DNA from: a virus
Virus record (IMG/VR): IMGVR_UViG_3300020020_000105
Coordinates: 1-37,136 of that record
DNA: 37,136 bases
Direction: 5' to 3' (one strand)
Shown here: in pieces, positions 1-7,569 of the stretch
How the letters are laid out: every line of letters starts with the position of its first letter
Position numbering within the stretch: the stretch's first letter is position 1
The notes under the pieces: model-generated
Told to the model about the DNA's origin: nothing
Databases searched by the model: none
What the model saw: the letters and a program-made list of their open reading frames with translations, nothing else
Position numbers and translations under genes: made by a program

Positions 1-106
1 CCCTGCTCGCATAGGTGGTTTTCACGATGTCAAAGAACACACAGTTCGCGGACGAACGTGGTCGGCCCGATCGCTTTGGAAACGATCGACTAACTACATA
101 ATACAC

Positions 107-121
107 CTATGTGACACATAG
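107..121. promoter_or_regulatory. Perfect 15-bp palindrome, candidate operator
   Basis: CTATGTG-A-CACATAG has perfect 7-bp arms around one central base. Near copies lie at 629-643 (one arm mismatch) and 485-499 (right arm conserved). Shorter TGTG-N-CACA cores lie at 34115-34125 and 34629-34637 in front of two early genes. The form suits a dimeric regulator or origin-binding protein; no binding protein is identified. Confidence 0.45.
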
Positions 122-151
122 TCAAATGCTATTTTAGAATGGTGTTTTGCC

Positions 152-160
152 TGTGGATAA
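152..160 (-). promoter_or_regulatory. DnaA-box-like site
   Basis: TGTGGATAA is the exact reverse complement of the canonical DnaA box TTATCCACA. It lies among other short repeats and palindromes in the only long non-coding region, which makes an origin role plausible. A single 9-mer match can also occur by chance. Confidence 0.35.
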
Positions 161-194
161 CGTTGCAGGATAAGCATTGGCAATGGCCTATCGT

Positions 195-206
195 TAACAC
201 GTGTTA
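195..206. repeat. Palindrome TAACACGTGTTA, copy 1 of 4
   Basis: This perfect 12-bp palindrome recurs exactly at 19981-19992, 27016-27027 and 32215-32226. Here the flanks extend the dyad by CG/CG arms with one T/G step. It is the only one of the four copies outside a coding region. Confidence 0.5.
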
Positions 207-224
207 GCGTTGTTTTGTTCTAGC

Positions 225-268
225 ATTGTTCGCCTATTGTTCGCTTACACAATGGCAATACAATGGCA
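225..268. repeat. Short direct repeats, iteron-like
   Basis: ATTGTTCGC occurs twice (225-233, 236-244), followed by ACAATGGCA twice (248-256, 260-268). The two motifs share an inverted ATTGT/ACAAT core. Closely spaced repeats of this kind next to a DnaA-box match resemble initiator-binding iterons, but no initiator protein was recognised. Confidence 0.35.
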
Positions 269-372
269 CACATTGTCGATCGAATGTAGTATAGATTGCC
301 GTGAACAATATGGGAACATGACTATAGCTAAGTATAGCCTGTAGTATTGAGGAAGTAGAGTTACAGTATAGG

Positions 373-384
373 CAAGTATACTTG
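373..384. repeat. Perfect 12-bp palindrome
   Basis: CAAGTATACTTG is a perfect dyad in a stretch dense in TATAC/GTATA words (320-470). It may be a regulator site or part of a duplex-unwinding region. No second exact copy was noticed. Confidence 0.3.
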
Positions 385-392
385 AATAACTA

Positions 393-412
393 TACTCTAC
401 TCTACTCTACTA
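393..412 (+). repeat. Tandem TACTC pentamers
   Basis: Three TACTC units plus a final TACTA form a short tandem array beside the 373-384 palindrome. The function is unknown. Array length could vary by slippage. Confidence 0.5.
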
Positions 413-628
413 TACCTACTAATACTACGATTCAGCACCTATAGGTTGTACTCTATACTTGCACTCTACCAGTAGCTGAATGCTCATGGTGACACGTAGA
501 CATAGGCTACAGTCGTTTGGATAGGTGTCATGTTAGATTGTACCTAGAAAATTCATACGCTTGTAGCCTATGCCTATGCCTTGCTAATCGCATTGCAACT
601 ATGTGTTACATATACCTATTAATACAAC

Positions 629-643
629 CTACGTGACACATAG
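629..643. promoter_or_regulatory. Second copy of the 15-bp palindrome
   Basis: CTACGTG-A-CACATAG differs from the 107-121 site by one base in the left arm. The two copies share further flanking bases (ACC before, a TAG-x-C context after), so the conserved unit is longer than the dyad. Confidence 0.45.
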
Positions 644-657
644 ACTAGGCATGGGTA

Positions 658-677
658 GCATGGCATGGCATGGCATC
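658..677 (+). repeat. Tandem GCATG pentamers
   Basis: Three GCATG units followed by GCATC. The word CATGGGTAG appears on both sides of the array, near 650 and 687. This is a low-complexity tract in the non-coding region with no assigned role. Confidence 0.5.
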
Positions 678-720
678 AATGCATGACATGGGTAGTAGTA
701 GCCTTTGTGTTAGAAGGCAA

Positions 721-817
721 AGCTAACGTGCGTGACTATCCCAAACATGCAAACCATAGCCGTTGCATGTTGCGTTAGCTAAGCGAACGTTAAGCACATG
801 CAATGTGTGTTGCGTTA
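721..817. repeat. Inverted AGCTAACG/CGTTAGCT and repeated TGTTGCGTTA
   Basis: AGCTAACG at 721-728 is the exact inverse of CGTTAGCT at 773-780. TGTTGCGTTA is present at 768-777 and again at 808-817, a 40-bp period. These add to the repeat structure of the presumed origin and control region. Confidence 0.35.
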
Positions 818-1097
818 TATGCAATATGCAATAGCAATCCCCGCCCCATTTCCAAACACGGCGCGTGGCCGGCGGGCGCGGGGCGCGGTAATAATGTAAA
901 TCGTACCCCATTGCGTCACTAACTACGCCTCCCCCCACTGTTTCCAAACGTGCCGGTACTATTTAATAGGGATGTGTGTATATATAGTCATATGTGTGCA
1001 TGTGTGGAAGTATATGTAGTAATAACAGTAGGTTAGCACTTTGTAGTGGTATAGTAGGGGATATCGATCAGGCCGCCTCCTTTCAGTCGGCGGGGAA

Positions 1098-1126
1098 TTG
1101 ACAATTATGTGTGTTTCGTCATATCC
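1098..1126 (+). promoter_or_regulatory. Possible sigma-70-type promoter for the late block
   Basis: A perfect TTGACA (1098-1103) is followed after 16-17 bases by a weak -10-like CATATC/ATATCC. It lies about 60 bases before the first probable start codon of the rightward block. The -10 match is poor, so this is only a candidate; no other good promoter was noticed directly before that gene. Confidence 0.25.
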
Positions 1127-1188
1127 TCGACACTAGGGGTTGTGCCGATTTCCCCAAATCAATCAAACTGTTGAGAGGAACCTTCGAT

Positions 1189-1587
1189 ATGCCAGCATAT
1201 AGCGGCTTATGGAATGGAGTGTATGCAACTCCACATACAGTACTTGCTGGTACTGTTGAGATGACTAACGTACTTAAGGAACTTGGCCGTGCTTATGGTC
1301 AACGTCCGTATTCACGTGGTGCTATGCAAGCAACTATCAAAGCATTGGTTGGTGCTGCTCCCGGTGGTACTGCAACTGAGCAGCATAAGCGTGTAACTGG
1401 TCTTGGTTTGGTAGCTGGTCCTGCTGGTGGCGGTACTGTTGCTATTCAAACTCATACAGCAATCAATAGAGCAACAACGGCTGCTGATGTAACTACGGTT
1501 ACACGTGGTTTGGATTACAAATCTCGTCCTACCACGTACGTACCTGATCTTGGTGGTAACGGCGGTGGCGGTAAGTTGGGATCATAA
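1189..1587 (+). CDS. Unknown small protein, first gene of the rightward block
   Basis: This 132-residue protein is not recognised. The ATG at 1189 is preferred because GAGAGGA lies 9 bases upstream; the frame is also open from a GTG at 1111 without a comparable ribosome site. The protein is rich in Gly, Ala and Thr, with an N-terminal MPAYSGLWNG segment, a central VTGLGLVAGPAGGG segment and a Gly-rich C-terminal tail. It has no clear transmembrane helix or enzyme motif. Two bases separate it from the next gene, so both are probably co-transcribed. Its place ahead of the terminase genes suggests a packaging or virion role, but only by position. Confidence 0.65.
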   Translation: MPAYSGLWNGVYATPHTVLAGTVEMTNVLKELGRAYGQRPYSRGAMQATIKALVGAAPGGTATEQHKRVTGLGLVAGPAGGGTVAIQTHTAINRATTAADVTTVTRGLDYKSRPTTYVPDLGGNGGGGKLGS

Positions 1588-1589
1588 CA

Positions 1590-2660
1590 ATGGCTCAGGC
1601 AACCTCACGTAAACCTCGCGACGACAATACTAAGCGTAAGGCTGAATTGAAGCGTGGCGGTACTACTCAATATACTACGGGTAGTGGCCAAGGTATGATG
1701 AAGCACCGTCAAGGTAGCGGTGACCAAGTTGAGTACCAAACTGGTGGTGGTGGTAACTTATCTAATTATATTGATAAGATACTAGGTATGAGTTCATTAG
1801 GTGGTGGCGGTGCTGCTTCAGATGAATTCCCTCCTGCTCCACTTCCTAATGAAGCACCACTTCCTACAGGTCGTCCTGAACAAGTTGAAGTTGCTCCTAC
1901 TACTGGCGATCCAGATGAGCAGAAGATCAAAGAAGCCATCGCTGATGGTTATGATTGGTCAGACATCGCTGCTGGTGCTGGTGCTGCTGGTATCTTAGGT
2001 GCTGCTGCATTAGCTTTGTATAGGTTGCAGAAGCATAAAGGCCGTAGGCTACCTGAGATACAAGCTGCTGTTGGTGATATTAACTCAGGTCCACAAGAAC
2101 GTGAAGTGGATAGGTCACTTGATCGTCCAATCAGAACTGATGTTGCTCCATTACAATCTGAAGCCGAAGAACGTAGGCTACTCCGCGTCCCAAATGAGCC
2201 ACCGCTTAGATTGCCAGCACCGGACGCTAGCGAAGAACCACGACAGACAGGTGATCCCGAAGCGGATACATCCCAACGCAGGCTTAACCCTCCACCCGAT
2301 GTTCCTTTACTCGAATACGACGCCGACGGTGCAGCACAACGAAACGTCGAAACGGGAGAAGGAGGCAGACCTTCAACGCAGCGTAGATTTCCCGATGCTT
2401 CGGATTATAACATCACTGACACTATAGATGAGCAAGTTGGTGAAGAACCGACTAGGCCATCCGAAGCTGGTCCTGCTTCTGGTCCTGCTGAGACTGCACC
2501 ACATCCAAGACATGATACACTAGTTAAGCGTGTTCAACAGATGACTGGTGATCCAGCACTGATTGATGAATACTTAGCTACGCAGAGATTGTCTAAAGCG
2601 GAGAGAGAACTAGTTAAGTTCGATGCTGGTGTTCGTACTCCTAAGATCAAAGTCAAATGA
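1590..2660 (+). CDS. Unknown hydrophilic protein with one transmembrane segment
   Basis: This is a 356-residue protein of unknown function. The N-terminus is basic and Gly-rich (YQTGGGGNLSNY near residue 50). A hydrophobic Ala/Gly/Leu segment at about residues 128-145 is followed by basic RLQKHKGRR, which looks like a single membrane span. The remainder is Pro-, Glu- and Arg-rich and probably disordered. Codon and base use between about 2200 and 2400 (many GAC, GCC, CGA codons) differs from the flanks, hinting at a mosaic origin of the disordered part. The stop overlaps the start of the terminase small subunit gene (ATGA), implying coupled translation. A membrane-linked or minor virion protein is possible. 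Confidence 0.7.
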   Translation: MAQATSRKPRDDNTKRKAELKRGGTTQYTTGSGQGMMKHRQGSGDQVEYQTGGGGNLSNYIDKILGMSSLGGGGAASDEFPPAPLPNEAPLPTGRPEQVEVAPTTGDPDEQKIKEAIADGYDWSDIAAGAGAAGILGAAALALYRLQKHKGRRLPEIQAAVGDINSGPQEREVDRSLDRPIRTDVAPLQSEAEERRLLRVPNEPPLRLPAPDASEEPRQTGDPEADTSQRRLNPPPDVPLLEYDADGAAQRNVETGEGGRPSTQRRFPDASDYNITDTIDEQVGEEPTRPSEAGPASGPAETAPHPRHDTLVKRVQQMTGDPALIDEYLATQRLSKAERELVKFDAGVRTPKIKVK

Positions 2661-3310
2661 CAGTCAAAGTTGAAGTAGGCCAACCAATCACGTTACCGGA
2701 TGGAACTGAAATCCATCCCGGTAACGGTGAGCGTGGTAAGGCAAACATAATACGTGTTAAGGAAGTAGACGAGCCAGAGTTCGATGAGGAAACTGGTGAA
2801 ATCTTTGAAGACATTGATGATCCATTCAAAGATGGATTGACATTCAAGCGTACATTAGCCGACTTGCCTGCAAATGCTCGTAAGACAAATCCGCTAATGC
2901 TCGTCCTCGCTTATAACATGTGGGGATTGGATGCGACTAGCATTAGCATGTTGCTGAATATCACTGATGATGAAGTTAATACCATCATGTGTGATGATCT
3001 GTTCGTGGCTCTGCGTAAGGATATCCTTGAGTCCATTCGTTATTCCGAGATGGGTTCTATTCATGGATATCTGACTGAGAACTCTCTCAAGGCTGCACGA
3101 ACCATCGTGAAACACATGAGATCAAAGGACGGAGATCGCTCGTTAACCGCTGCCAAGGATGTGTTAGATCGTAGTGGTTTCCGTCCTTCTGATCGTGTAG
3201 AGCATGTGCATAAGTTTGAAGATGAGTTGCGTATAGTATATGTTAAAGAACAGACCATGCCAACCATTGAGTTGAACTTTAAGGAGATTAGCAATGGCAA
3301 CGGTAGCTGA
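2657..3310 (+). CDS. terS: Probable terminase small subunit
   Basis: A protein of 217 residues that would recognise the packaging site and present DNA to the large terminase. The call rests on its size, on its place three genes before an unmistakable large terminase, and on its layout: an acidic disordered N-terminus (about 1-60), a predicted helical helix-turn-helix-like stretch (about 75-115, with YNMWGLDATSISMLLN and DDEVNTIM), and a helical core with SLTAAKDVLDRSGF near 165, a pattern common in small terminases. Its start overlaps the upstream stop by ATGA. No decisive motif exists for this family, so another DNA-binding protein cannot be excluded. Confidence 0.6.
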   Translation: MTVKVEVGQPITLPDGTEIHPGNGERGKANIIRVKEVDEPEFDEETGEIFEDIDDPFKDGLTFKRTLADLPANARKTNPLMLVLAYNMWGLDATSISMLLNITDDEVNTIMCDDLFVALRKDILESIRYSEMGSIHGYLTENSLKAARTIVKHMRSKDGDRSLTAAKDVLDRSGFRPSDRVEHVHKFEDELRIVYVKEQTMPTIELNFKEISNGNGS

Positions 3311-3482
3311 CGCTTCTGGTAACAGACCAACCAATGCTCCCGTTACCGATCCTCATAAGATACCACCGCTACGTGGTCCTGTTGAAACTGCGACTATGGC
3401 AATGAGAGGAGACAATGATGGTAAAGACACCAACACGGGATACAGAAGTGGCAGACAAACGCCGAGACAAGCATCTCATTGA
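3294..3482 (+). CDS. Small unknown ORF overlapping both neighbours
   Basis: A 62-codon ORF with a good ribosome site (GGAG, 7-8 bases before the ATG). It overlaps the end of the terminase small subunit gene by 17 bases and the start of the next ORF by 68 bases in another frame. The first 40 residues (Pro/Thr-rich, disordered) look like the style of the following protein. The last 20 residues (Arg/Gly/Thr-rich) read out of frame through it. It is either a short independent protein or the front half of a protein joined to the next ORF by a +1 frameshift, programmed or from a sequencing error. Confidence 0.45.
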   Translation: MATVADASGNRPTNAPVTDPHKIPPLRGPVETATMAMRGDNDGKDTNTGYRSGRQTPRQASH

Positions 3483-3678
3483 TGATGCAAAGTCTGATGC
3501 CGAAGCACCGCCGAAAGACTTCGGTCCTGACCAAGTTCCTGATCCCGATAATCCAGACCAACCACTTCCTTACACACCGGGACAGACTGAGGAACAAGAG
3601 GAAGCTGTAGCTGAAGGTGAACGTACTCCTTCTACTACTAGTGAAGCTAGAACTAAGGAAGTGTCGAAAGAGAAGTAA
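3415..3678 (+). CDS. Small acidic, Pro-rich unknown protein
   Basis: An 87-residue protein, strongly acidic and Pro/Glu/Asp-rich, likely unstructured, with no recognised domain. GAGAGGAG lies just before tandem ATG codons at 3415 and 3418; either may be used. Its stop overlaps the start of the large terminase gene (TAATG), so it is translationally linked to it. Small disordered proteins between the two terminase subunits are common in phages, but their functions vary. See the neighbouring ORF at 3294 for the possible frameshift link. Confidence 0.6.
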   Translation: MMVKTPTRDTEVADKRRDKHLIDDAKSDAEAPPKDFGPDQVPDPDNPDQPLPYTPGQTEEQEEAVAEGERTPSTTSEARTKEVSKEK

Positions 3679-5258
3679 TGCCCGAATACAAAGTCCTTAC
3701 TGATTCTCCACAAGATGAATTCGGTAAGCTACGTACAAAGGTTCAGATATTCGGTGGCGGTTTTGGTAATGGCAAAACCGCTGCCGCTGTCGTTCAGAAA
3801 GTGCTACGTGTAGCTATAGACTATCCCGGTGCTAACATACTGGTTAGTCGATCCACGTATCCTAAACTCAATGACACCATTCGTAAGGAATTCCTTAAGT
3901 GGTGCCCTAAGAATTGGATCAAGTCGTTTGCGCTATCTAAGAATAGTGAAAACACATGTAACTTTGTTAACGGTACAACGATTAACTTCCGTTACATAGC
4001 GCAGCAAGGCAAGGCTGTTAGTGAAGGTGAGCAGACTACCTCGAACCTCCTGTCAGCTACCTACGATATGGTTGTAACCGATCAGCTAGAAGACCCTGAG
4101 ATACAGTACAAAGACTTCCTAGACTTGCTAGGTCGTTTGCGTGGTAGTGCTAAGTACGTTGGTAAAGATCGTACTATGCCTATGGATGGGCCTCGTTGGT
4201 TTGTTGCAACATTGAACCCAACACGTAACTGGTGCTTCCGTAAGTTGATTGCACCGCTACAAGAATACAAGCGGAATGGTACAGTCGTACCTGACCTACT
4301 CTGCCTTCGTTATCCTCGTAGCCATCGTAACGCTGGTGAACCAATTCTTGTTAATGGTGAGCCGCAGTTGCTGATTTCATTGGTTGAAGGATCAACTTAT
4401 ACCAATGCACACAACCTTGGCGAAGATTTCATTGAAACTCTCGAGAGTGCCTATAGCGGTCAATCTAAAGATCGTTATCTTTACGGAGAATGGGCAGCCT
4501 ACGAAGGTCTTGTGCATCCCGACTTCAACGAAGTTACGCACTGCCTCACGCAACGGGAAATGTTCGATTACTATTCAGAACTACTTGGGCGGGGAATAGT
4601 ACCACGTTTCATAGAAGGCTACGACTATGGAATTGTTGAACCAAGCTGCTACCTCTCGGCTTTCGTTGACAGGAACCGTAACGTATTTATCTTTGACGGC
4701 TTCTACAAACCGGGCAACGACTTGCCAATTGATAAACAGCAGAGGGAGATTGCAGAAATACGTGAAAGCATCGGTATCGAGAATAGCAATCCCATTCTTG
4801 CAGACCCTGCCATCTTCCGTAAGACAATGCCGCATAGAAGTGAGCCGGCAAAGTCTGTGGCGGAATTGTTTAAGGTTGGTGAGCATTCAGTATCTATGCG
4901 AATGGCAGGTGCTGAAAAGCTTAGTGGGATCACCAAAGTTAACCAATACCTTGTCACGTCCTCGCATCATCGACATCCACTTAACGACACTCTCGAAGCG
5001 CCGCATCTATACATCGCGACCGAACTCACCTTTGTTATCGGAGAGATTACTTCGTACTACTGGAAGACCGATCCCAATGGTGCGCGTATTGACGAACCCG
5101 TTAACAAAAATGACCATGCAATGAATACTATTAAGTACATGCTGTCGAAGGAACCTGACTTGGCTGCAAAGCTACCGAAACCACGTGACATGTCGTGGCA
5201 GCATCGCTGGACTGAGGGTGATTTGAAGCAGAACGTTAGGAACCATCGTTATGGCTGA
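3678..5258 (+). CDS. terL: Terminase large subunit
   Basis: The packaging motor, with an N-terminal ATPase and a C-terminal RNase H-like nuclease that cuts concatemers; 526 residues is usual for the family. Visible motifs: Walker A GGGFGNGKT (26-34), Walker B-like MVVTDQLED (131-139), coupling motif FVATLNP (175-181), and nuclease acidic residues D316 (GYDYG), D376 (ILADPA) and D479 (KNDHAMN). It starts in a TAATG overlap with the small acidic gene and ends inside the first codons of the portal gene, so motor and portal are made together. Codon use in the second half (about 4490-5050) is somewhat different from the first half. Function is secure; the packaging strategy cannot be told from this alone. 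Confidence 0.95.
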   Translation: MPEYKVLTDSPQDEFGKLRTKVQIFGGGFGNGKTAAAVVQKVLRVAIDYPGANILVSRSTYPKLNDTIRKEFLKWCPKNWIKSFALSKNSENTCNFVNGTTINFRYIAQQGKAVSEGEQTTSNLLSATYDMVVTDQLEDPEIQYKDFLDLLGRLRGSAKYVGKDRTMPMDGPRWFVATLNPTRNWCFRKLIAPLQEYKRNGTVVPDLLCLRYPRSHRNAGEPILVNGEPQLLISLVEGSTYTNAHNLGEDFIETLESAYSGQSKDRYLYGEWAAYEGLVHPDFNEVTHCLTQREMFDYYSELLGRGIVPRFIEGYDYGIVEPSCYLSAFVDRNRNVFIFDGFYKPGNDLPIDKQQREIAEIRESIGIENSNPILADPAIFRKTMPHRSEPAKSVAELFKVGEHSVSMRMAGAEKLSGITKVNQYLVTSSHHRHPLNDTLEAPHLYIATELTFVIGEITSYYWKTDPNGARIDEPVNKNDHAMNTIKYMLSKEPDLAAKLPKPRDMSWQHRWTEGDLKQNVRNHRYG

Positions 5259-7557
5259 CGGCAATCCAGAGATTGACAAGCAGATAGCGATAACGGAAGG
5301 CGAAATCACTAAGGAGGACGCCGATAAGGTTGTCTACACGCCTATATATAAGGAGTACCCTGAGACTAAGATACCAGTAGCCAAATCAACTGGTGCATTC
5401 TGGCAAGCACGTTGGTCAGAGGGTAAGGCATTCCTTAATAAGGATGCATTGGATCGTTGGGATGAAGCTATCAGCTACTACCAGAACGATCAGAGCGGTA
5501 AGACAAGCAAGCGTAAGAAGTTGAACGAGGCTGCACGTGGTAAGGCTGATGAACAGTTCTATACCACTGAGAATATAGTGTTCTCGAACATTAGTGCGCT
5601 GGTTCCTGCTACGTATGCTAAGAATCCAGACATCGAGATAACAGCTACCAAGGAAACGATGGAAGCTAAGGCTCGTATGTATGAGAAACTCATAGATGTG
5701 TTATTCGCTCGTAAGGGCGCACCGGGAATGAATATCAAACCCAAAGTTAGACGTGCTGTTATCACAACGTTCTTGACTAACATCTGTTACCTACAGCTTG
5801 ATTACGTTCGTAGAGAGGATGCTAGTGAAGCAGCGTTGGAAGAGATCGTACGGCTATCAAAGGAGTTGCAGGAAGCTAAGACGACTTCAGACATTGAGGA
5901 CATCGAAGGACGCTTGCTTGGTCTTGAGCAGAAGGTCAACCTACTTAGTGAGAGTGGTCCCTATATTAAGGTTGTGCAACCCAATATGGTTATCCGTGAT
6001 CCTAACGTACAGGAAGGTGATCTGAGTGGAGACACATATCTTATAGTAGGTGAGTTCATTCGTACTAACTATCTCCGTGCTGTGTATGCAACTAAGGGAG
6101 ATAATGGCGAATACCATTCGATCTACGAACCTACACACGTGTTACCAAACAACAACCGTAACATTTCAGGACATGATGACGAGATTAACCACTTCTCGTT
6201 GCTGTCTGGTGAAGCTGACTTCAACAAGTACGGCTACAAGTCACAAGAGGATTTCGACAGTGCATGTCGTACCCTTGTATGGAAGGTATGGGATAAGACA
6301 ACTCGCCGTGTATTGATGTTTAATGATAAAGATTGGTCATGGCCTATATGGGTATGGGATGATCCATACAAGCTGACTAGGTTCTTCAACATATTCCCGC
6401 TACAGTTCTACACCGATCCCATTGACGTGTATGGTCGTAGCGAAGTTATGTATTATCTTGATCAGCAAGACGAAATCAACATATCTAATATGGAACGTGC
6501 GCGTATGCGTCATTGGGTGATGACTAAGATATTCTATGACAAGAATGTCTTCCCCGATAAGAACAAGTTACAGGAATATCTAAGCAGTAGTGCAGCAGAG
6601 AACATATTCCCTGTAGACTTACCACAAGGTTCCAAGTTACAAGATGCATTGTCCACGTTGGCAGCACCATCTACGCAATTTGAGCAACTATTCGACAATG
6701 CTCGCTTGTTTGAGGCAGTCAATCGTCTGTCGTCGGTTACACCTACACTACAAGCGTCACAATTTAAGACGAACACCACGAATAAGGCGATTGAGAGTTA
6801 CGAAGCTTCAACTCAAACACGACTAGATGAAAAGATCGATGCAATTGAGGACATCTTAGGTGATGTTGCATCAGCTACGTTGGAAATGTGTATCCAGTTC
6901 ATGGATGCCGCAATGGTTACTCGCTTAATTGGTGATAAGCTGGTACAAGAGGGACAATGGATCAATGAAGACGATCCTAAGACGTTCCAACTTGACTATG
7001 GTATGAGCATCATAGGTGGGTCAACGCTTAAGCCAACAAGTAAGGTTAAGAAAGAGCAGGCTATGAACCTTGGACAAGTCCTTGGTCAGTTTGCTCAAGC
7101 TTCGCCTGCTGTTGTACTTATTATGTTGAAAATGCTGGAACGTGCGTTCAATGAGGATGTCGTTATCACCAATGAAGAATGGTCGATGATGATTGATAGC
7201 GTTATGCAGCAAATCACTGGTCAACAAGGTGGCGGTGGTGGACAACAGCAGGGTGGTGATCCAACACAGCAACTTGCACAAGCAGTTATGGTGATAGATC
7301 AGTTTATGCAACAGATACCGCCAGAAGCGGTGCAACAGGTTGGCCAGTTGATATCTAAGGGTGTACCTATTAGTCAAGTCATCCAAGCATTGATGCAACA
7401 GGCCCAACAACAGCAGCAATTAGCAGAACAAGCTGGTGAACAGCAAGGACAACCACCACAAGCTGCACAAGCTGCTGTAGCTAACGGACAACCGCAGCAA
7501 CCACAACAGCAACCAACTCCGCAAAGCCAACAGGCTCCACAACGGCGGATGCAATAA
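5251..7557 (+). CDS. Portal protein
   Basis: This 768-residue protein is assigned as the portal, the dodecameric ring at the packaging vertex that passes DNA in and out and docks the terminase. Support: its size, its place between large terminase and scaffold/coat genes, and portal-like features. The latter are an acidic N-terminus, an alpha/beta core (about 60-560) with a long helical insertion near 190-235, aromatic-rich WSWPIWVWDDPYKLTRFFN near residue 365, and a helical segment rich in Asp/Glu at 510-560. The C-terminal 110 residues are almost pure Gln/Ala/Pro/Gly low complexity. The ATG overlaps the terminase stop by 8 bases. A T7-like or P22-like portal group could not be told apart by eye. 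Confidence 0.85.
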   Translation: MADGNPEIDKQIAITEGEITKEDADKVVYTPIYKEYPETKIPVAKSTGAFWQARWSEGKAFLNKDALDRWDEAISYYQNDQSGKTSKRKKLNEAARGKADEQFYTTENIVFSNISALVPATYAKNPDIEITATKETMEAKARMYEKLIDVLFARKGAPGMNIKPKVRRAVITTFLTNICYLQLDYVRREDASEAALEEIVRLSKELQEAKTTSDIEDIEGRLLGLEQKVNLLSESGPYIKVVQPNMVIRDPNVQEGDLSGDTYLIVGEFIRTNYLRAVYATKGDNGEYHSIYEPTHVLPNNNRNISGHDDEINHFSLLSGEADFNKYGYKSQEDFDSACRTLVWKVWDKTTRRVLMFNDKDWSWPIWVWDDPYKLTRFFNIFPLQFYTDPIDVYGRSEVMYYLDQQDEINISNMERARMRHWVMTKIFYDKNVFPDKNKLQEYLSSSAAENIFPVDLPQGSKLQDALSTLAAPSTQFEQLFDNARLFEAVNRLSSVTPTLQASQFKTNTTNKAIESYEASTQTRLDEKIDAIEDILGDVASATLEMCIQFMDAAMVTRLIGDKLVQEGQWINEDDPKTFQLDYGMSIIGGSTLKPTSKVKKEQAMNLGQVLGQFAQASPAVVLIMLKMLERAFNEDVVITNEEWSMMIDSVMQQITGQQGGGGGQQQGGDPTQQLAQAVMVIDQFMQQIPPEAVQQVGQLISKGVPISQVIQALMQQAQQQQQLAEQAGEQQGQPPQAAQAAVANGQPQQPQQQPTPQSQQAPQRRMQ

Positions 7558-7569
7558 GGAGATACCCCG

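Larger units (their letters stand above)
1..1188. other. Non-coding left region, candidate origin and control region
   Basis: No convincing gene lies in this stretch of almost 1.2 kb, although the rest of the window is tightly packed. What is seen: the 15-bp palindrome CTATGTGACACATAG at 107, a near copy at 629 and a partial copy at 485; a perfect DnaA-box match (TGTGGATAA) at 152; palindromes TAACACGTGTTA at 195 and CAAGTATACTTG at 373; repeated ATTGTTCGC and ACAATGGCA at 225-268; tandem pentamers at 393-412 and 658-677; repeated TGTTGCGTTA at 768 and 808; and a GC-rich patch near 859-889. It lies directly upstream of the rightward late block. If the window is a circular map opened here, it would also lie upstream of the leftward early block. 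Replication origin, promoter region and packaging site are all possible; the sequence alone does not decide. Confidence 0.6.

Noticed and set aside
28-33. Minus-strand TTGACA as an early promoter
   Set aside because: The only -10-like word (TATGCG) is 14 bases away and the start would fall on the ribosome site; too weak to call.
393-677. Possible CRISPR array or VNTR
   Set aside because: The repeats are only pentamers in direct tandem, without spacers; no CRISPR-like unit exists.
723-947. Minus-strand 74-codon ORF in the left non-coding region
   Set aside because: Starts with TTG, has no ribosome site, has an odd composition rich in Trp, His, Cys and Tyr, and lies across the repeats and GC-rich island.
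1111-1188. Longer GTG start for the first gene
   Set aside because: No ribosome site before the GTG, and it overlaps the candidate promoter; GAGAGGA supports the ATG at 1189.
7021-7419. Minus-strand 132-codon ORF opposite the portal C-terminus
   Set aside because: It is the complement of the Gln-rich repeat (Leu-rich shadow); no ribosome site and no gene space.
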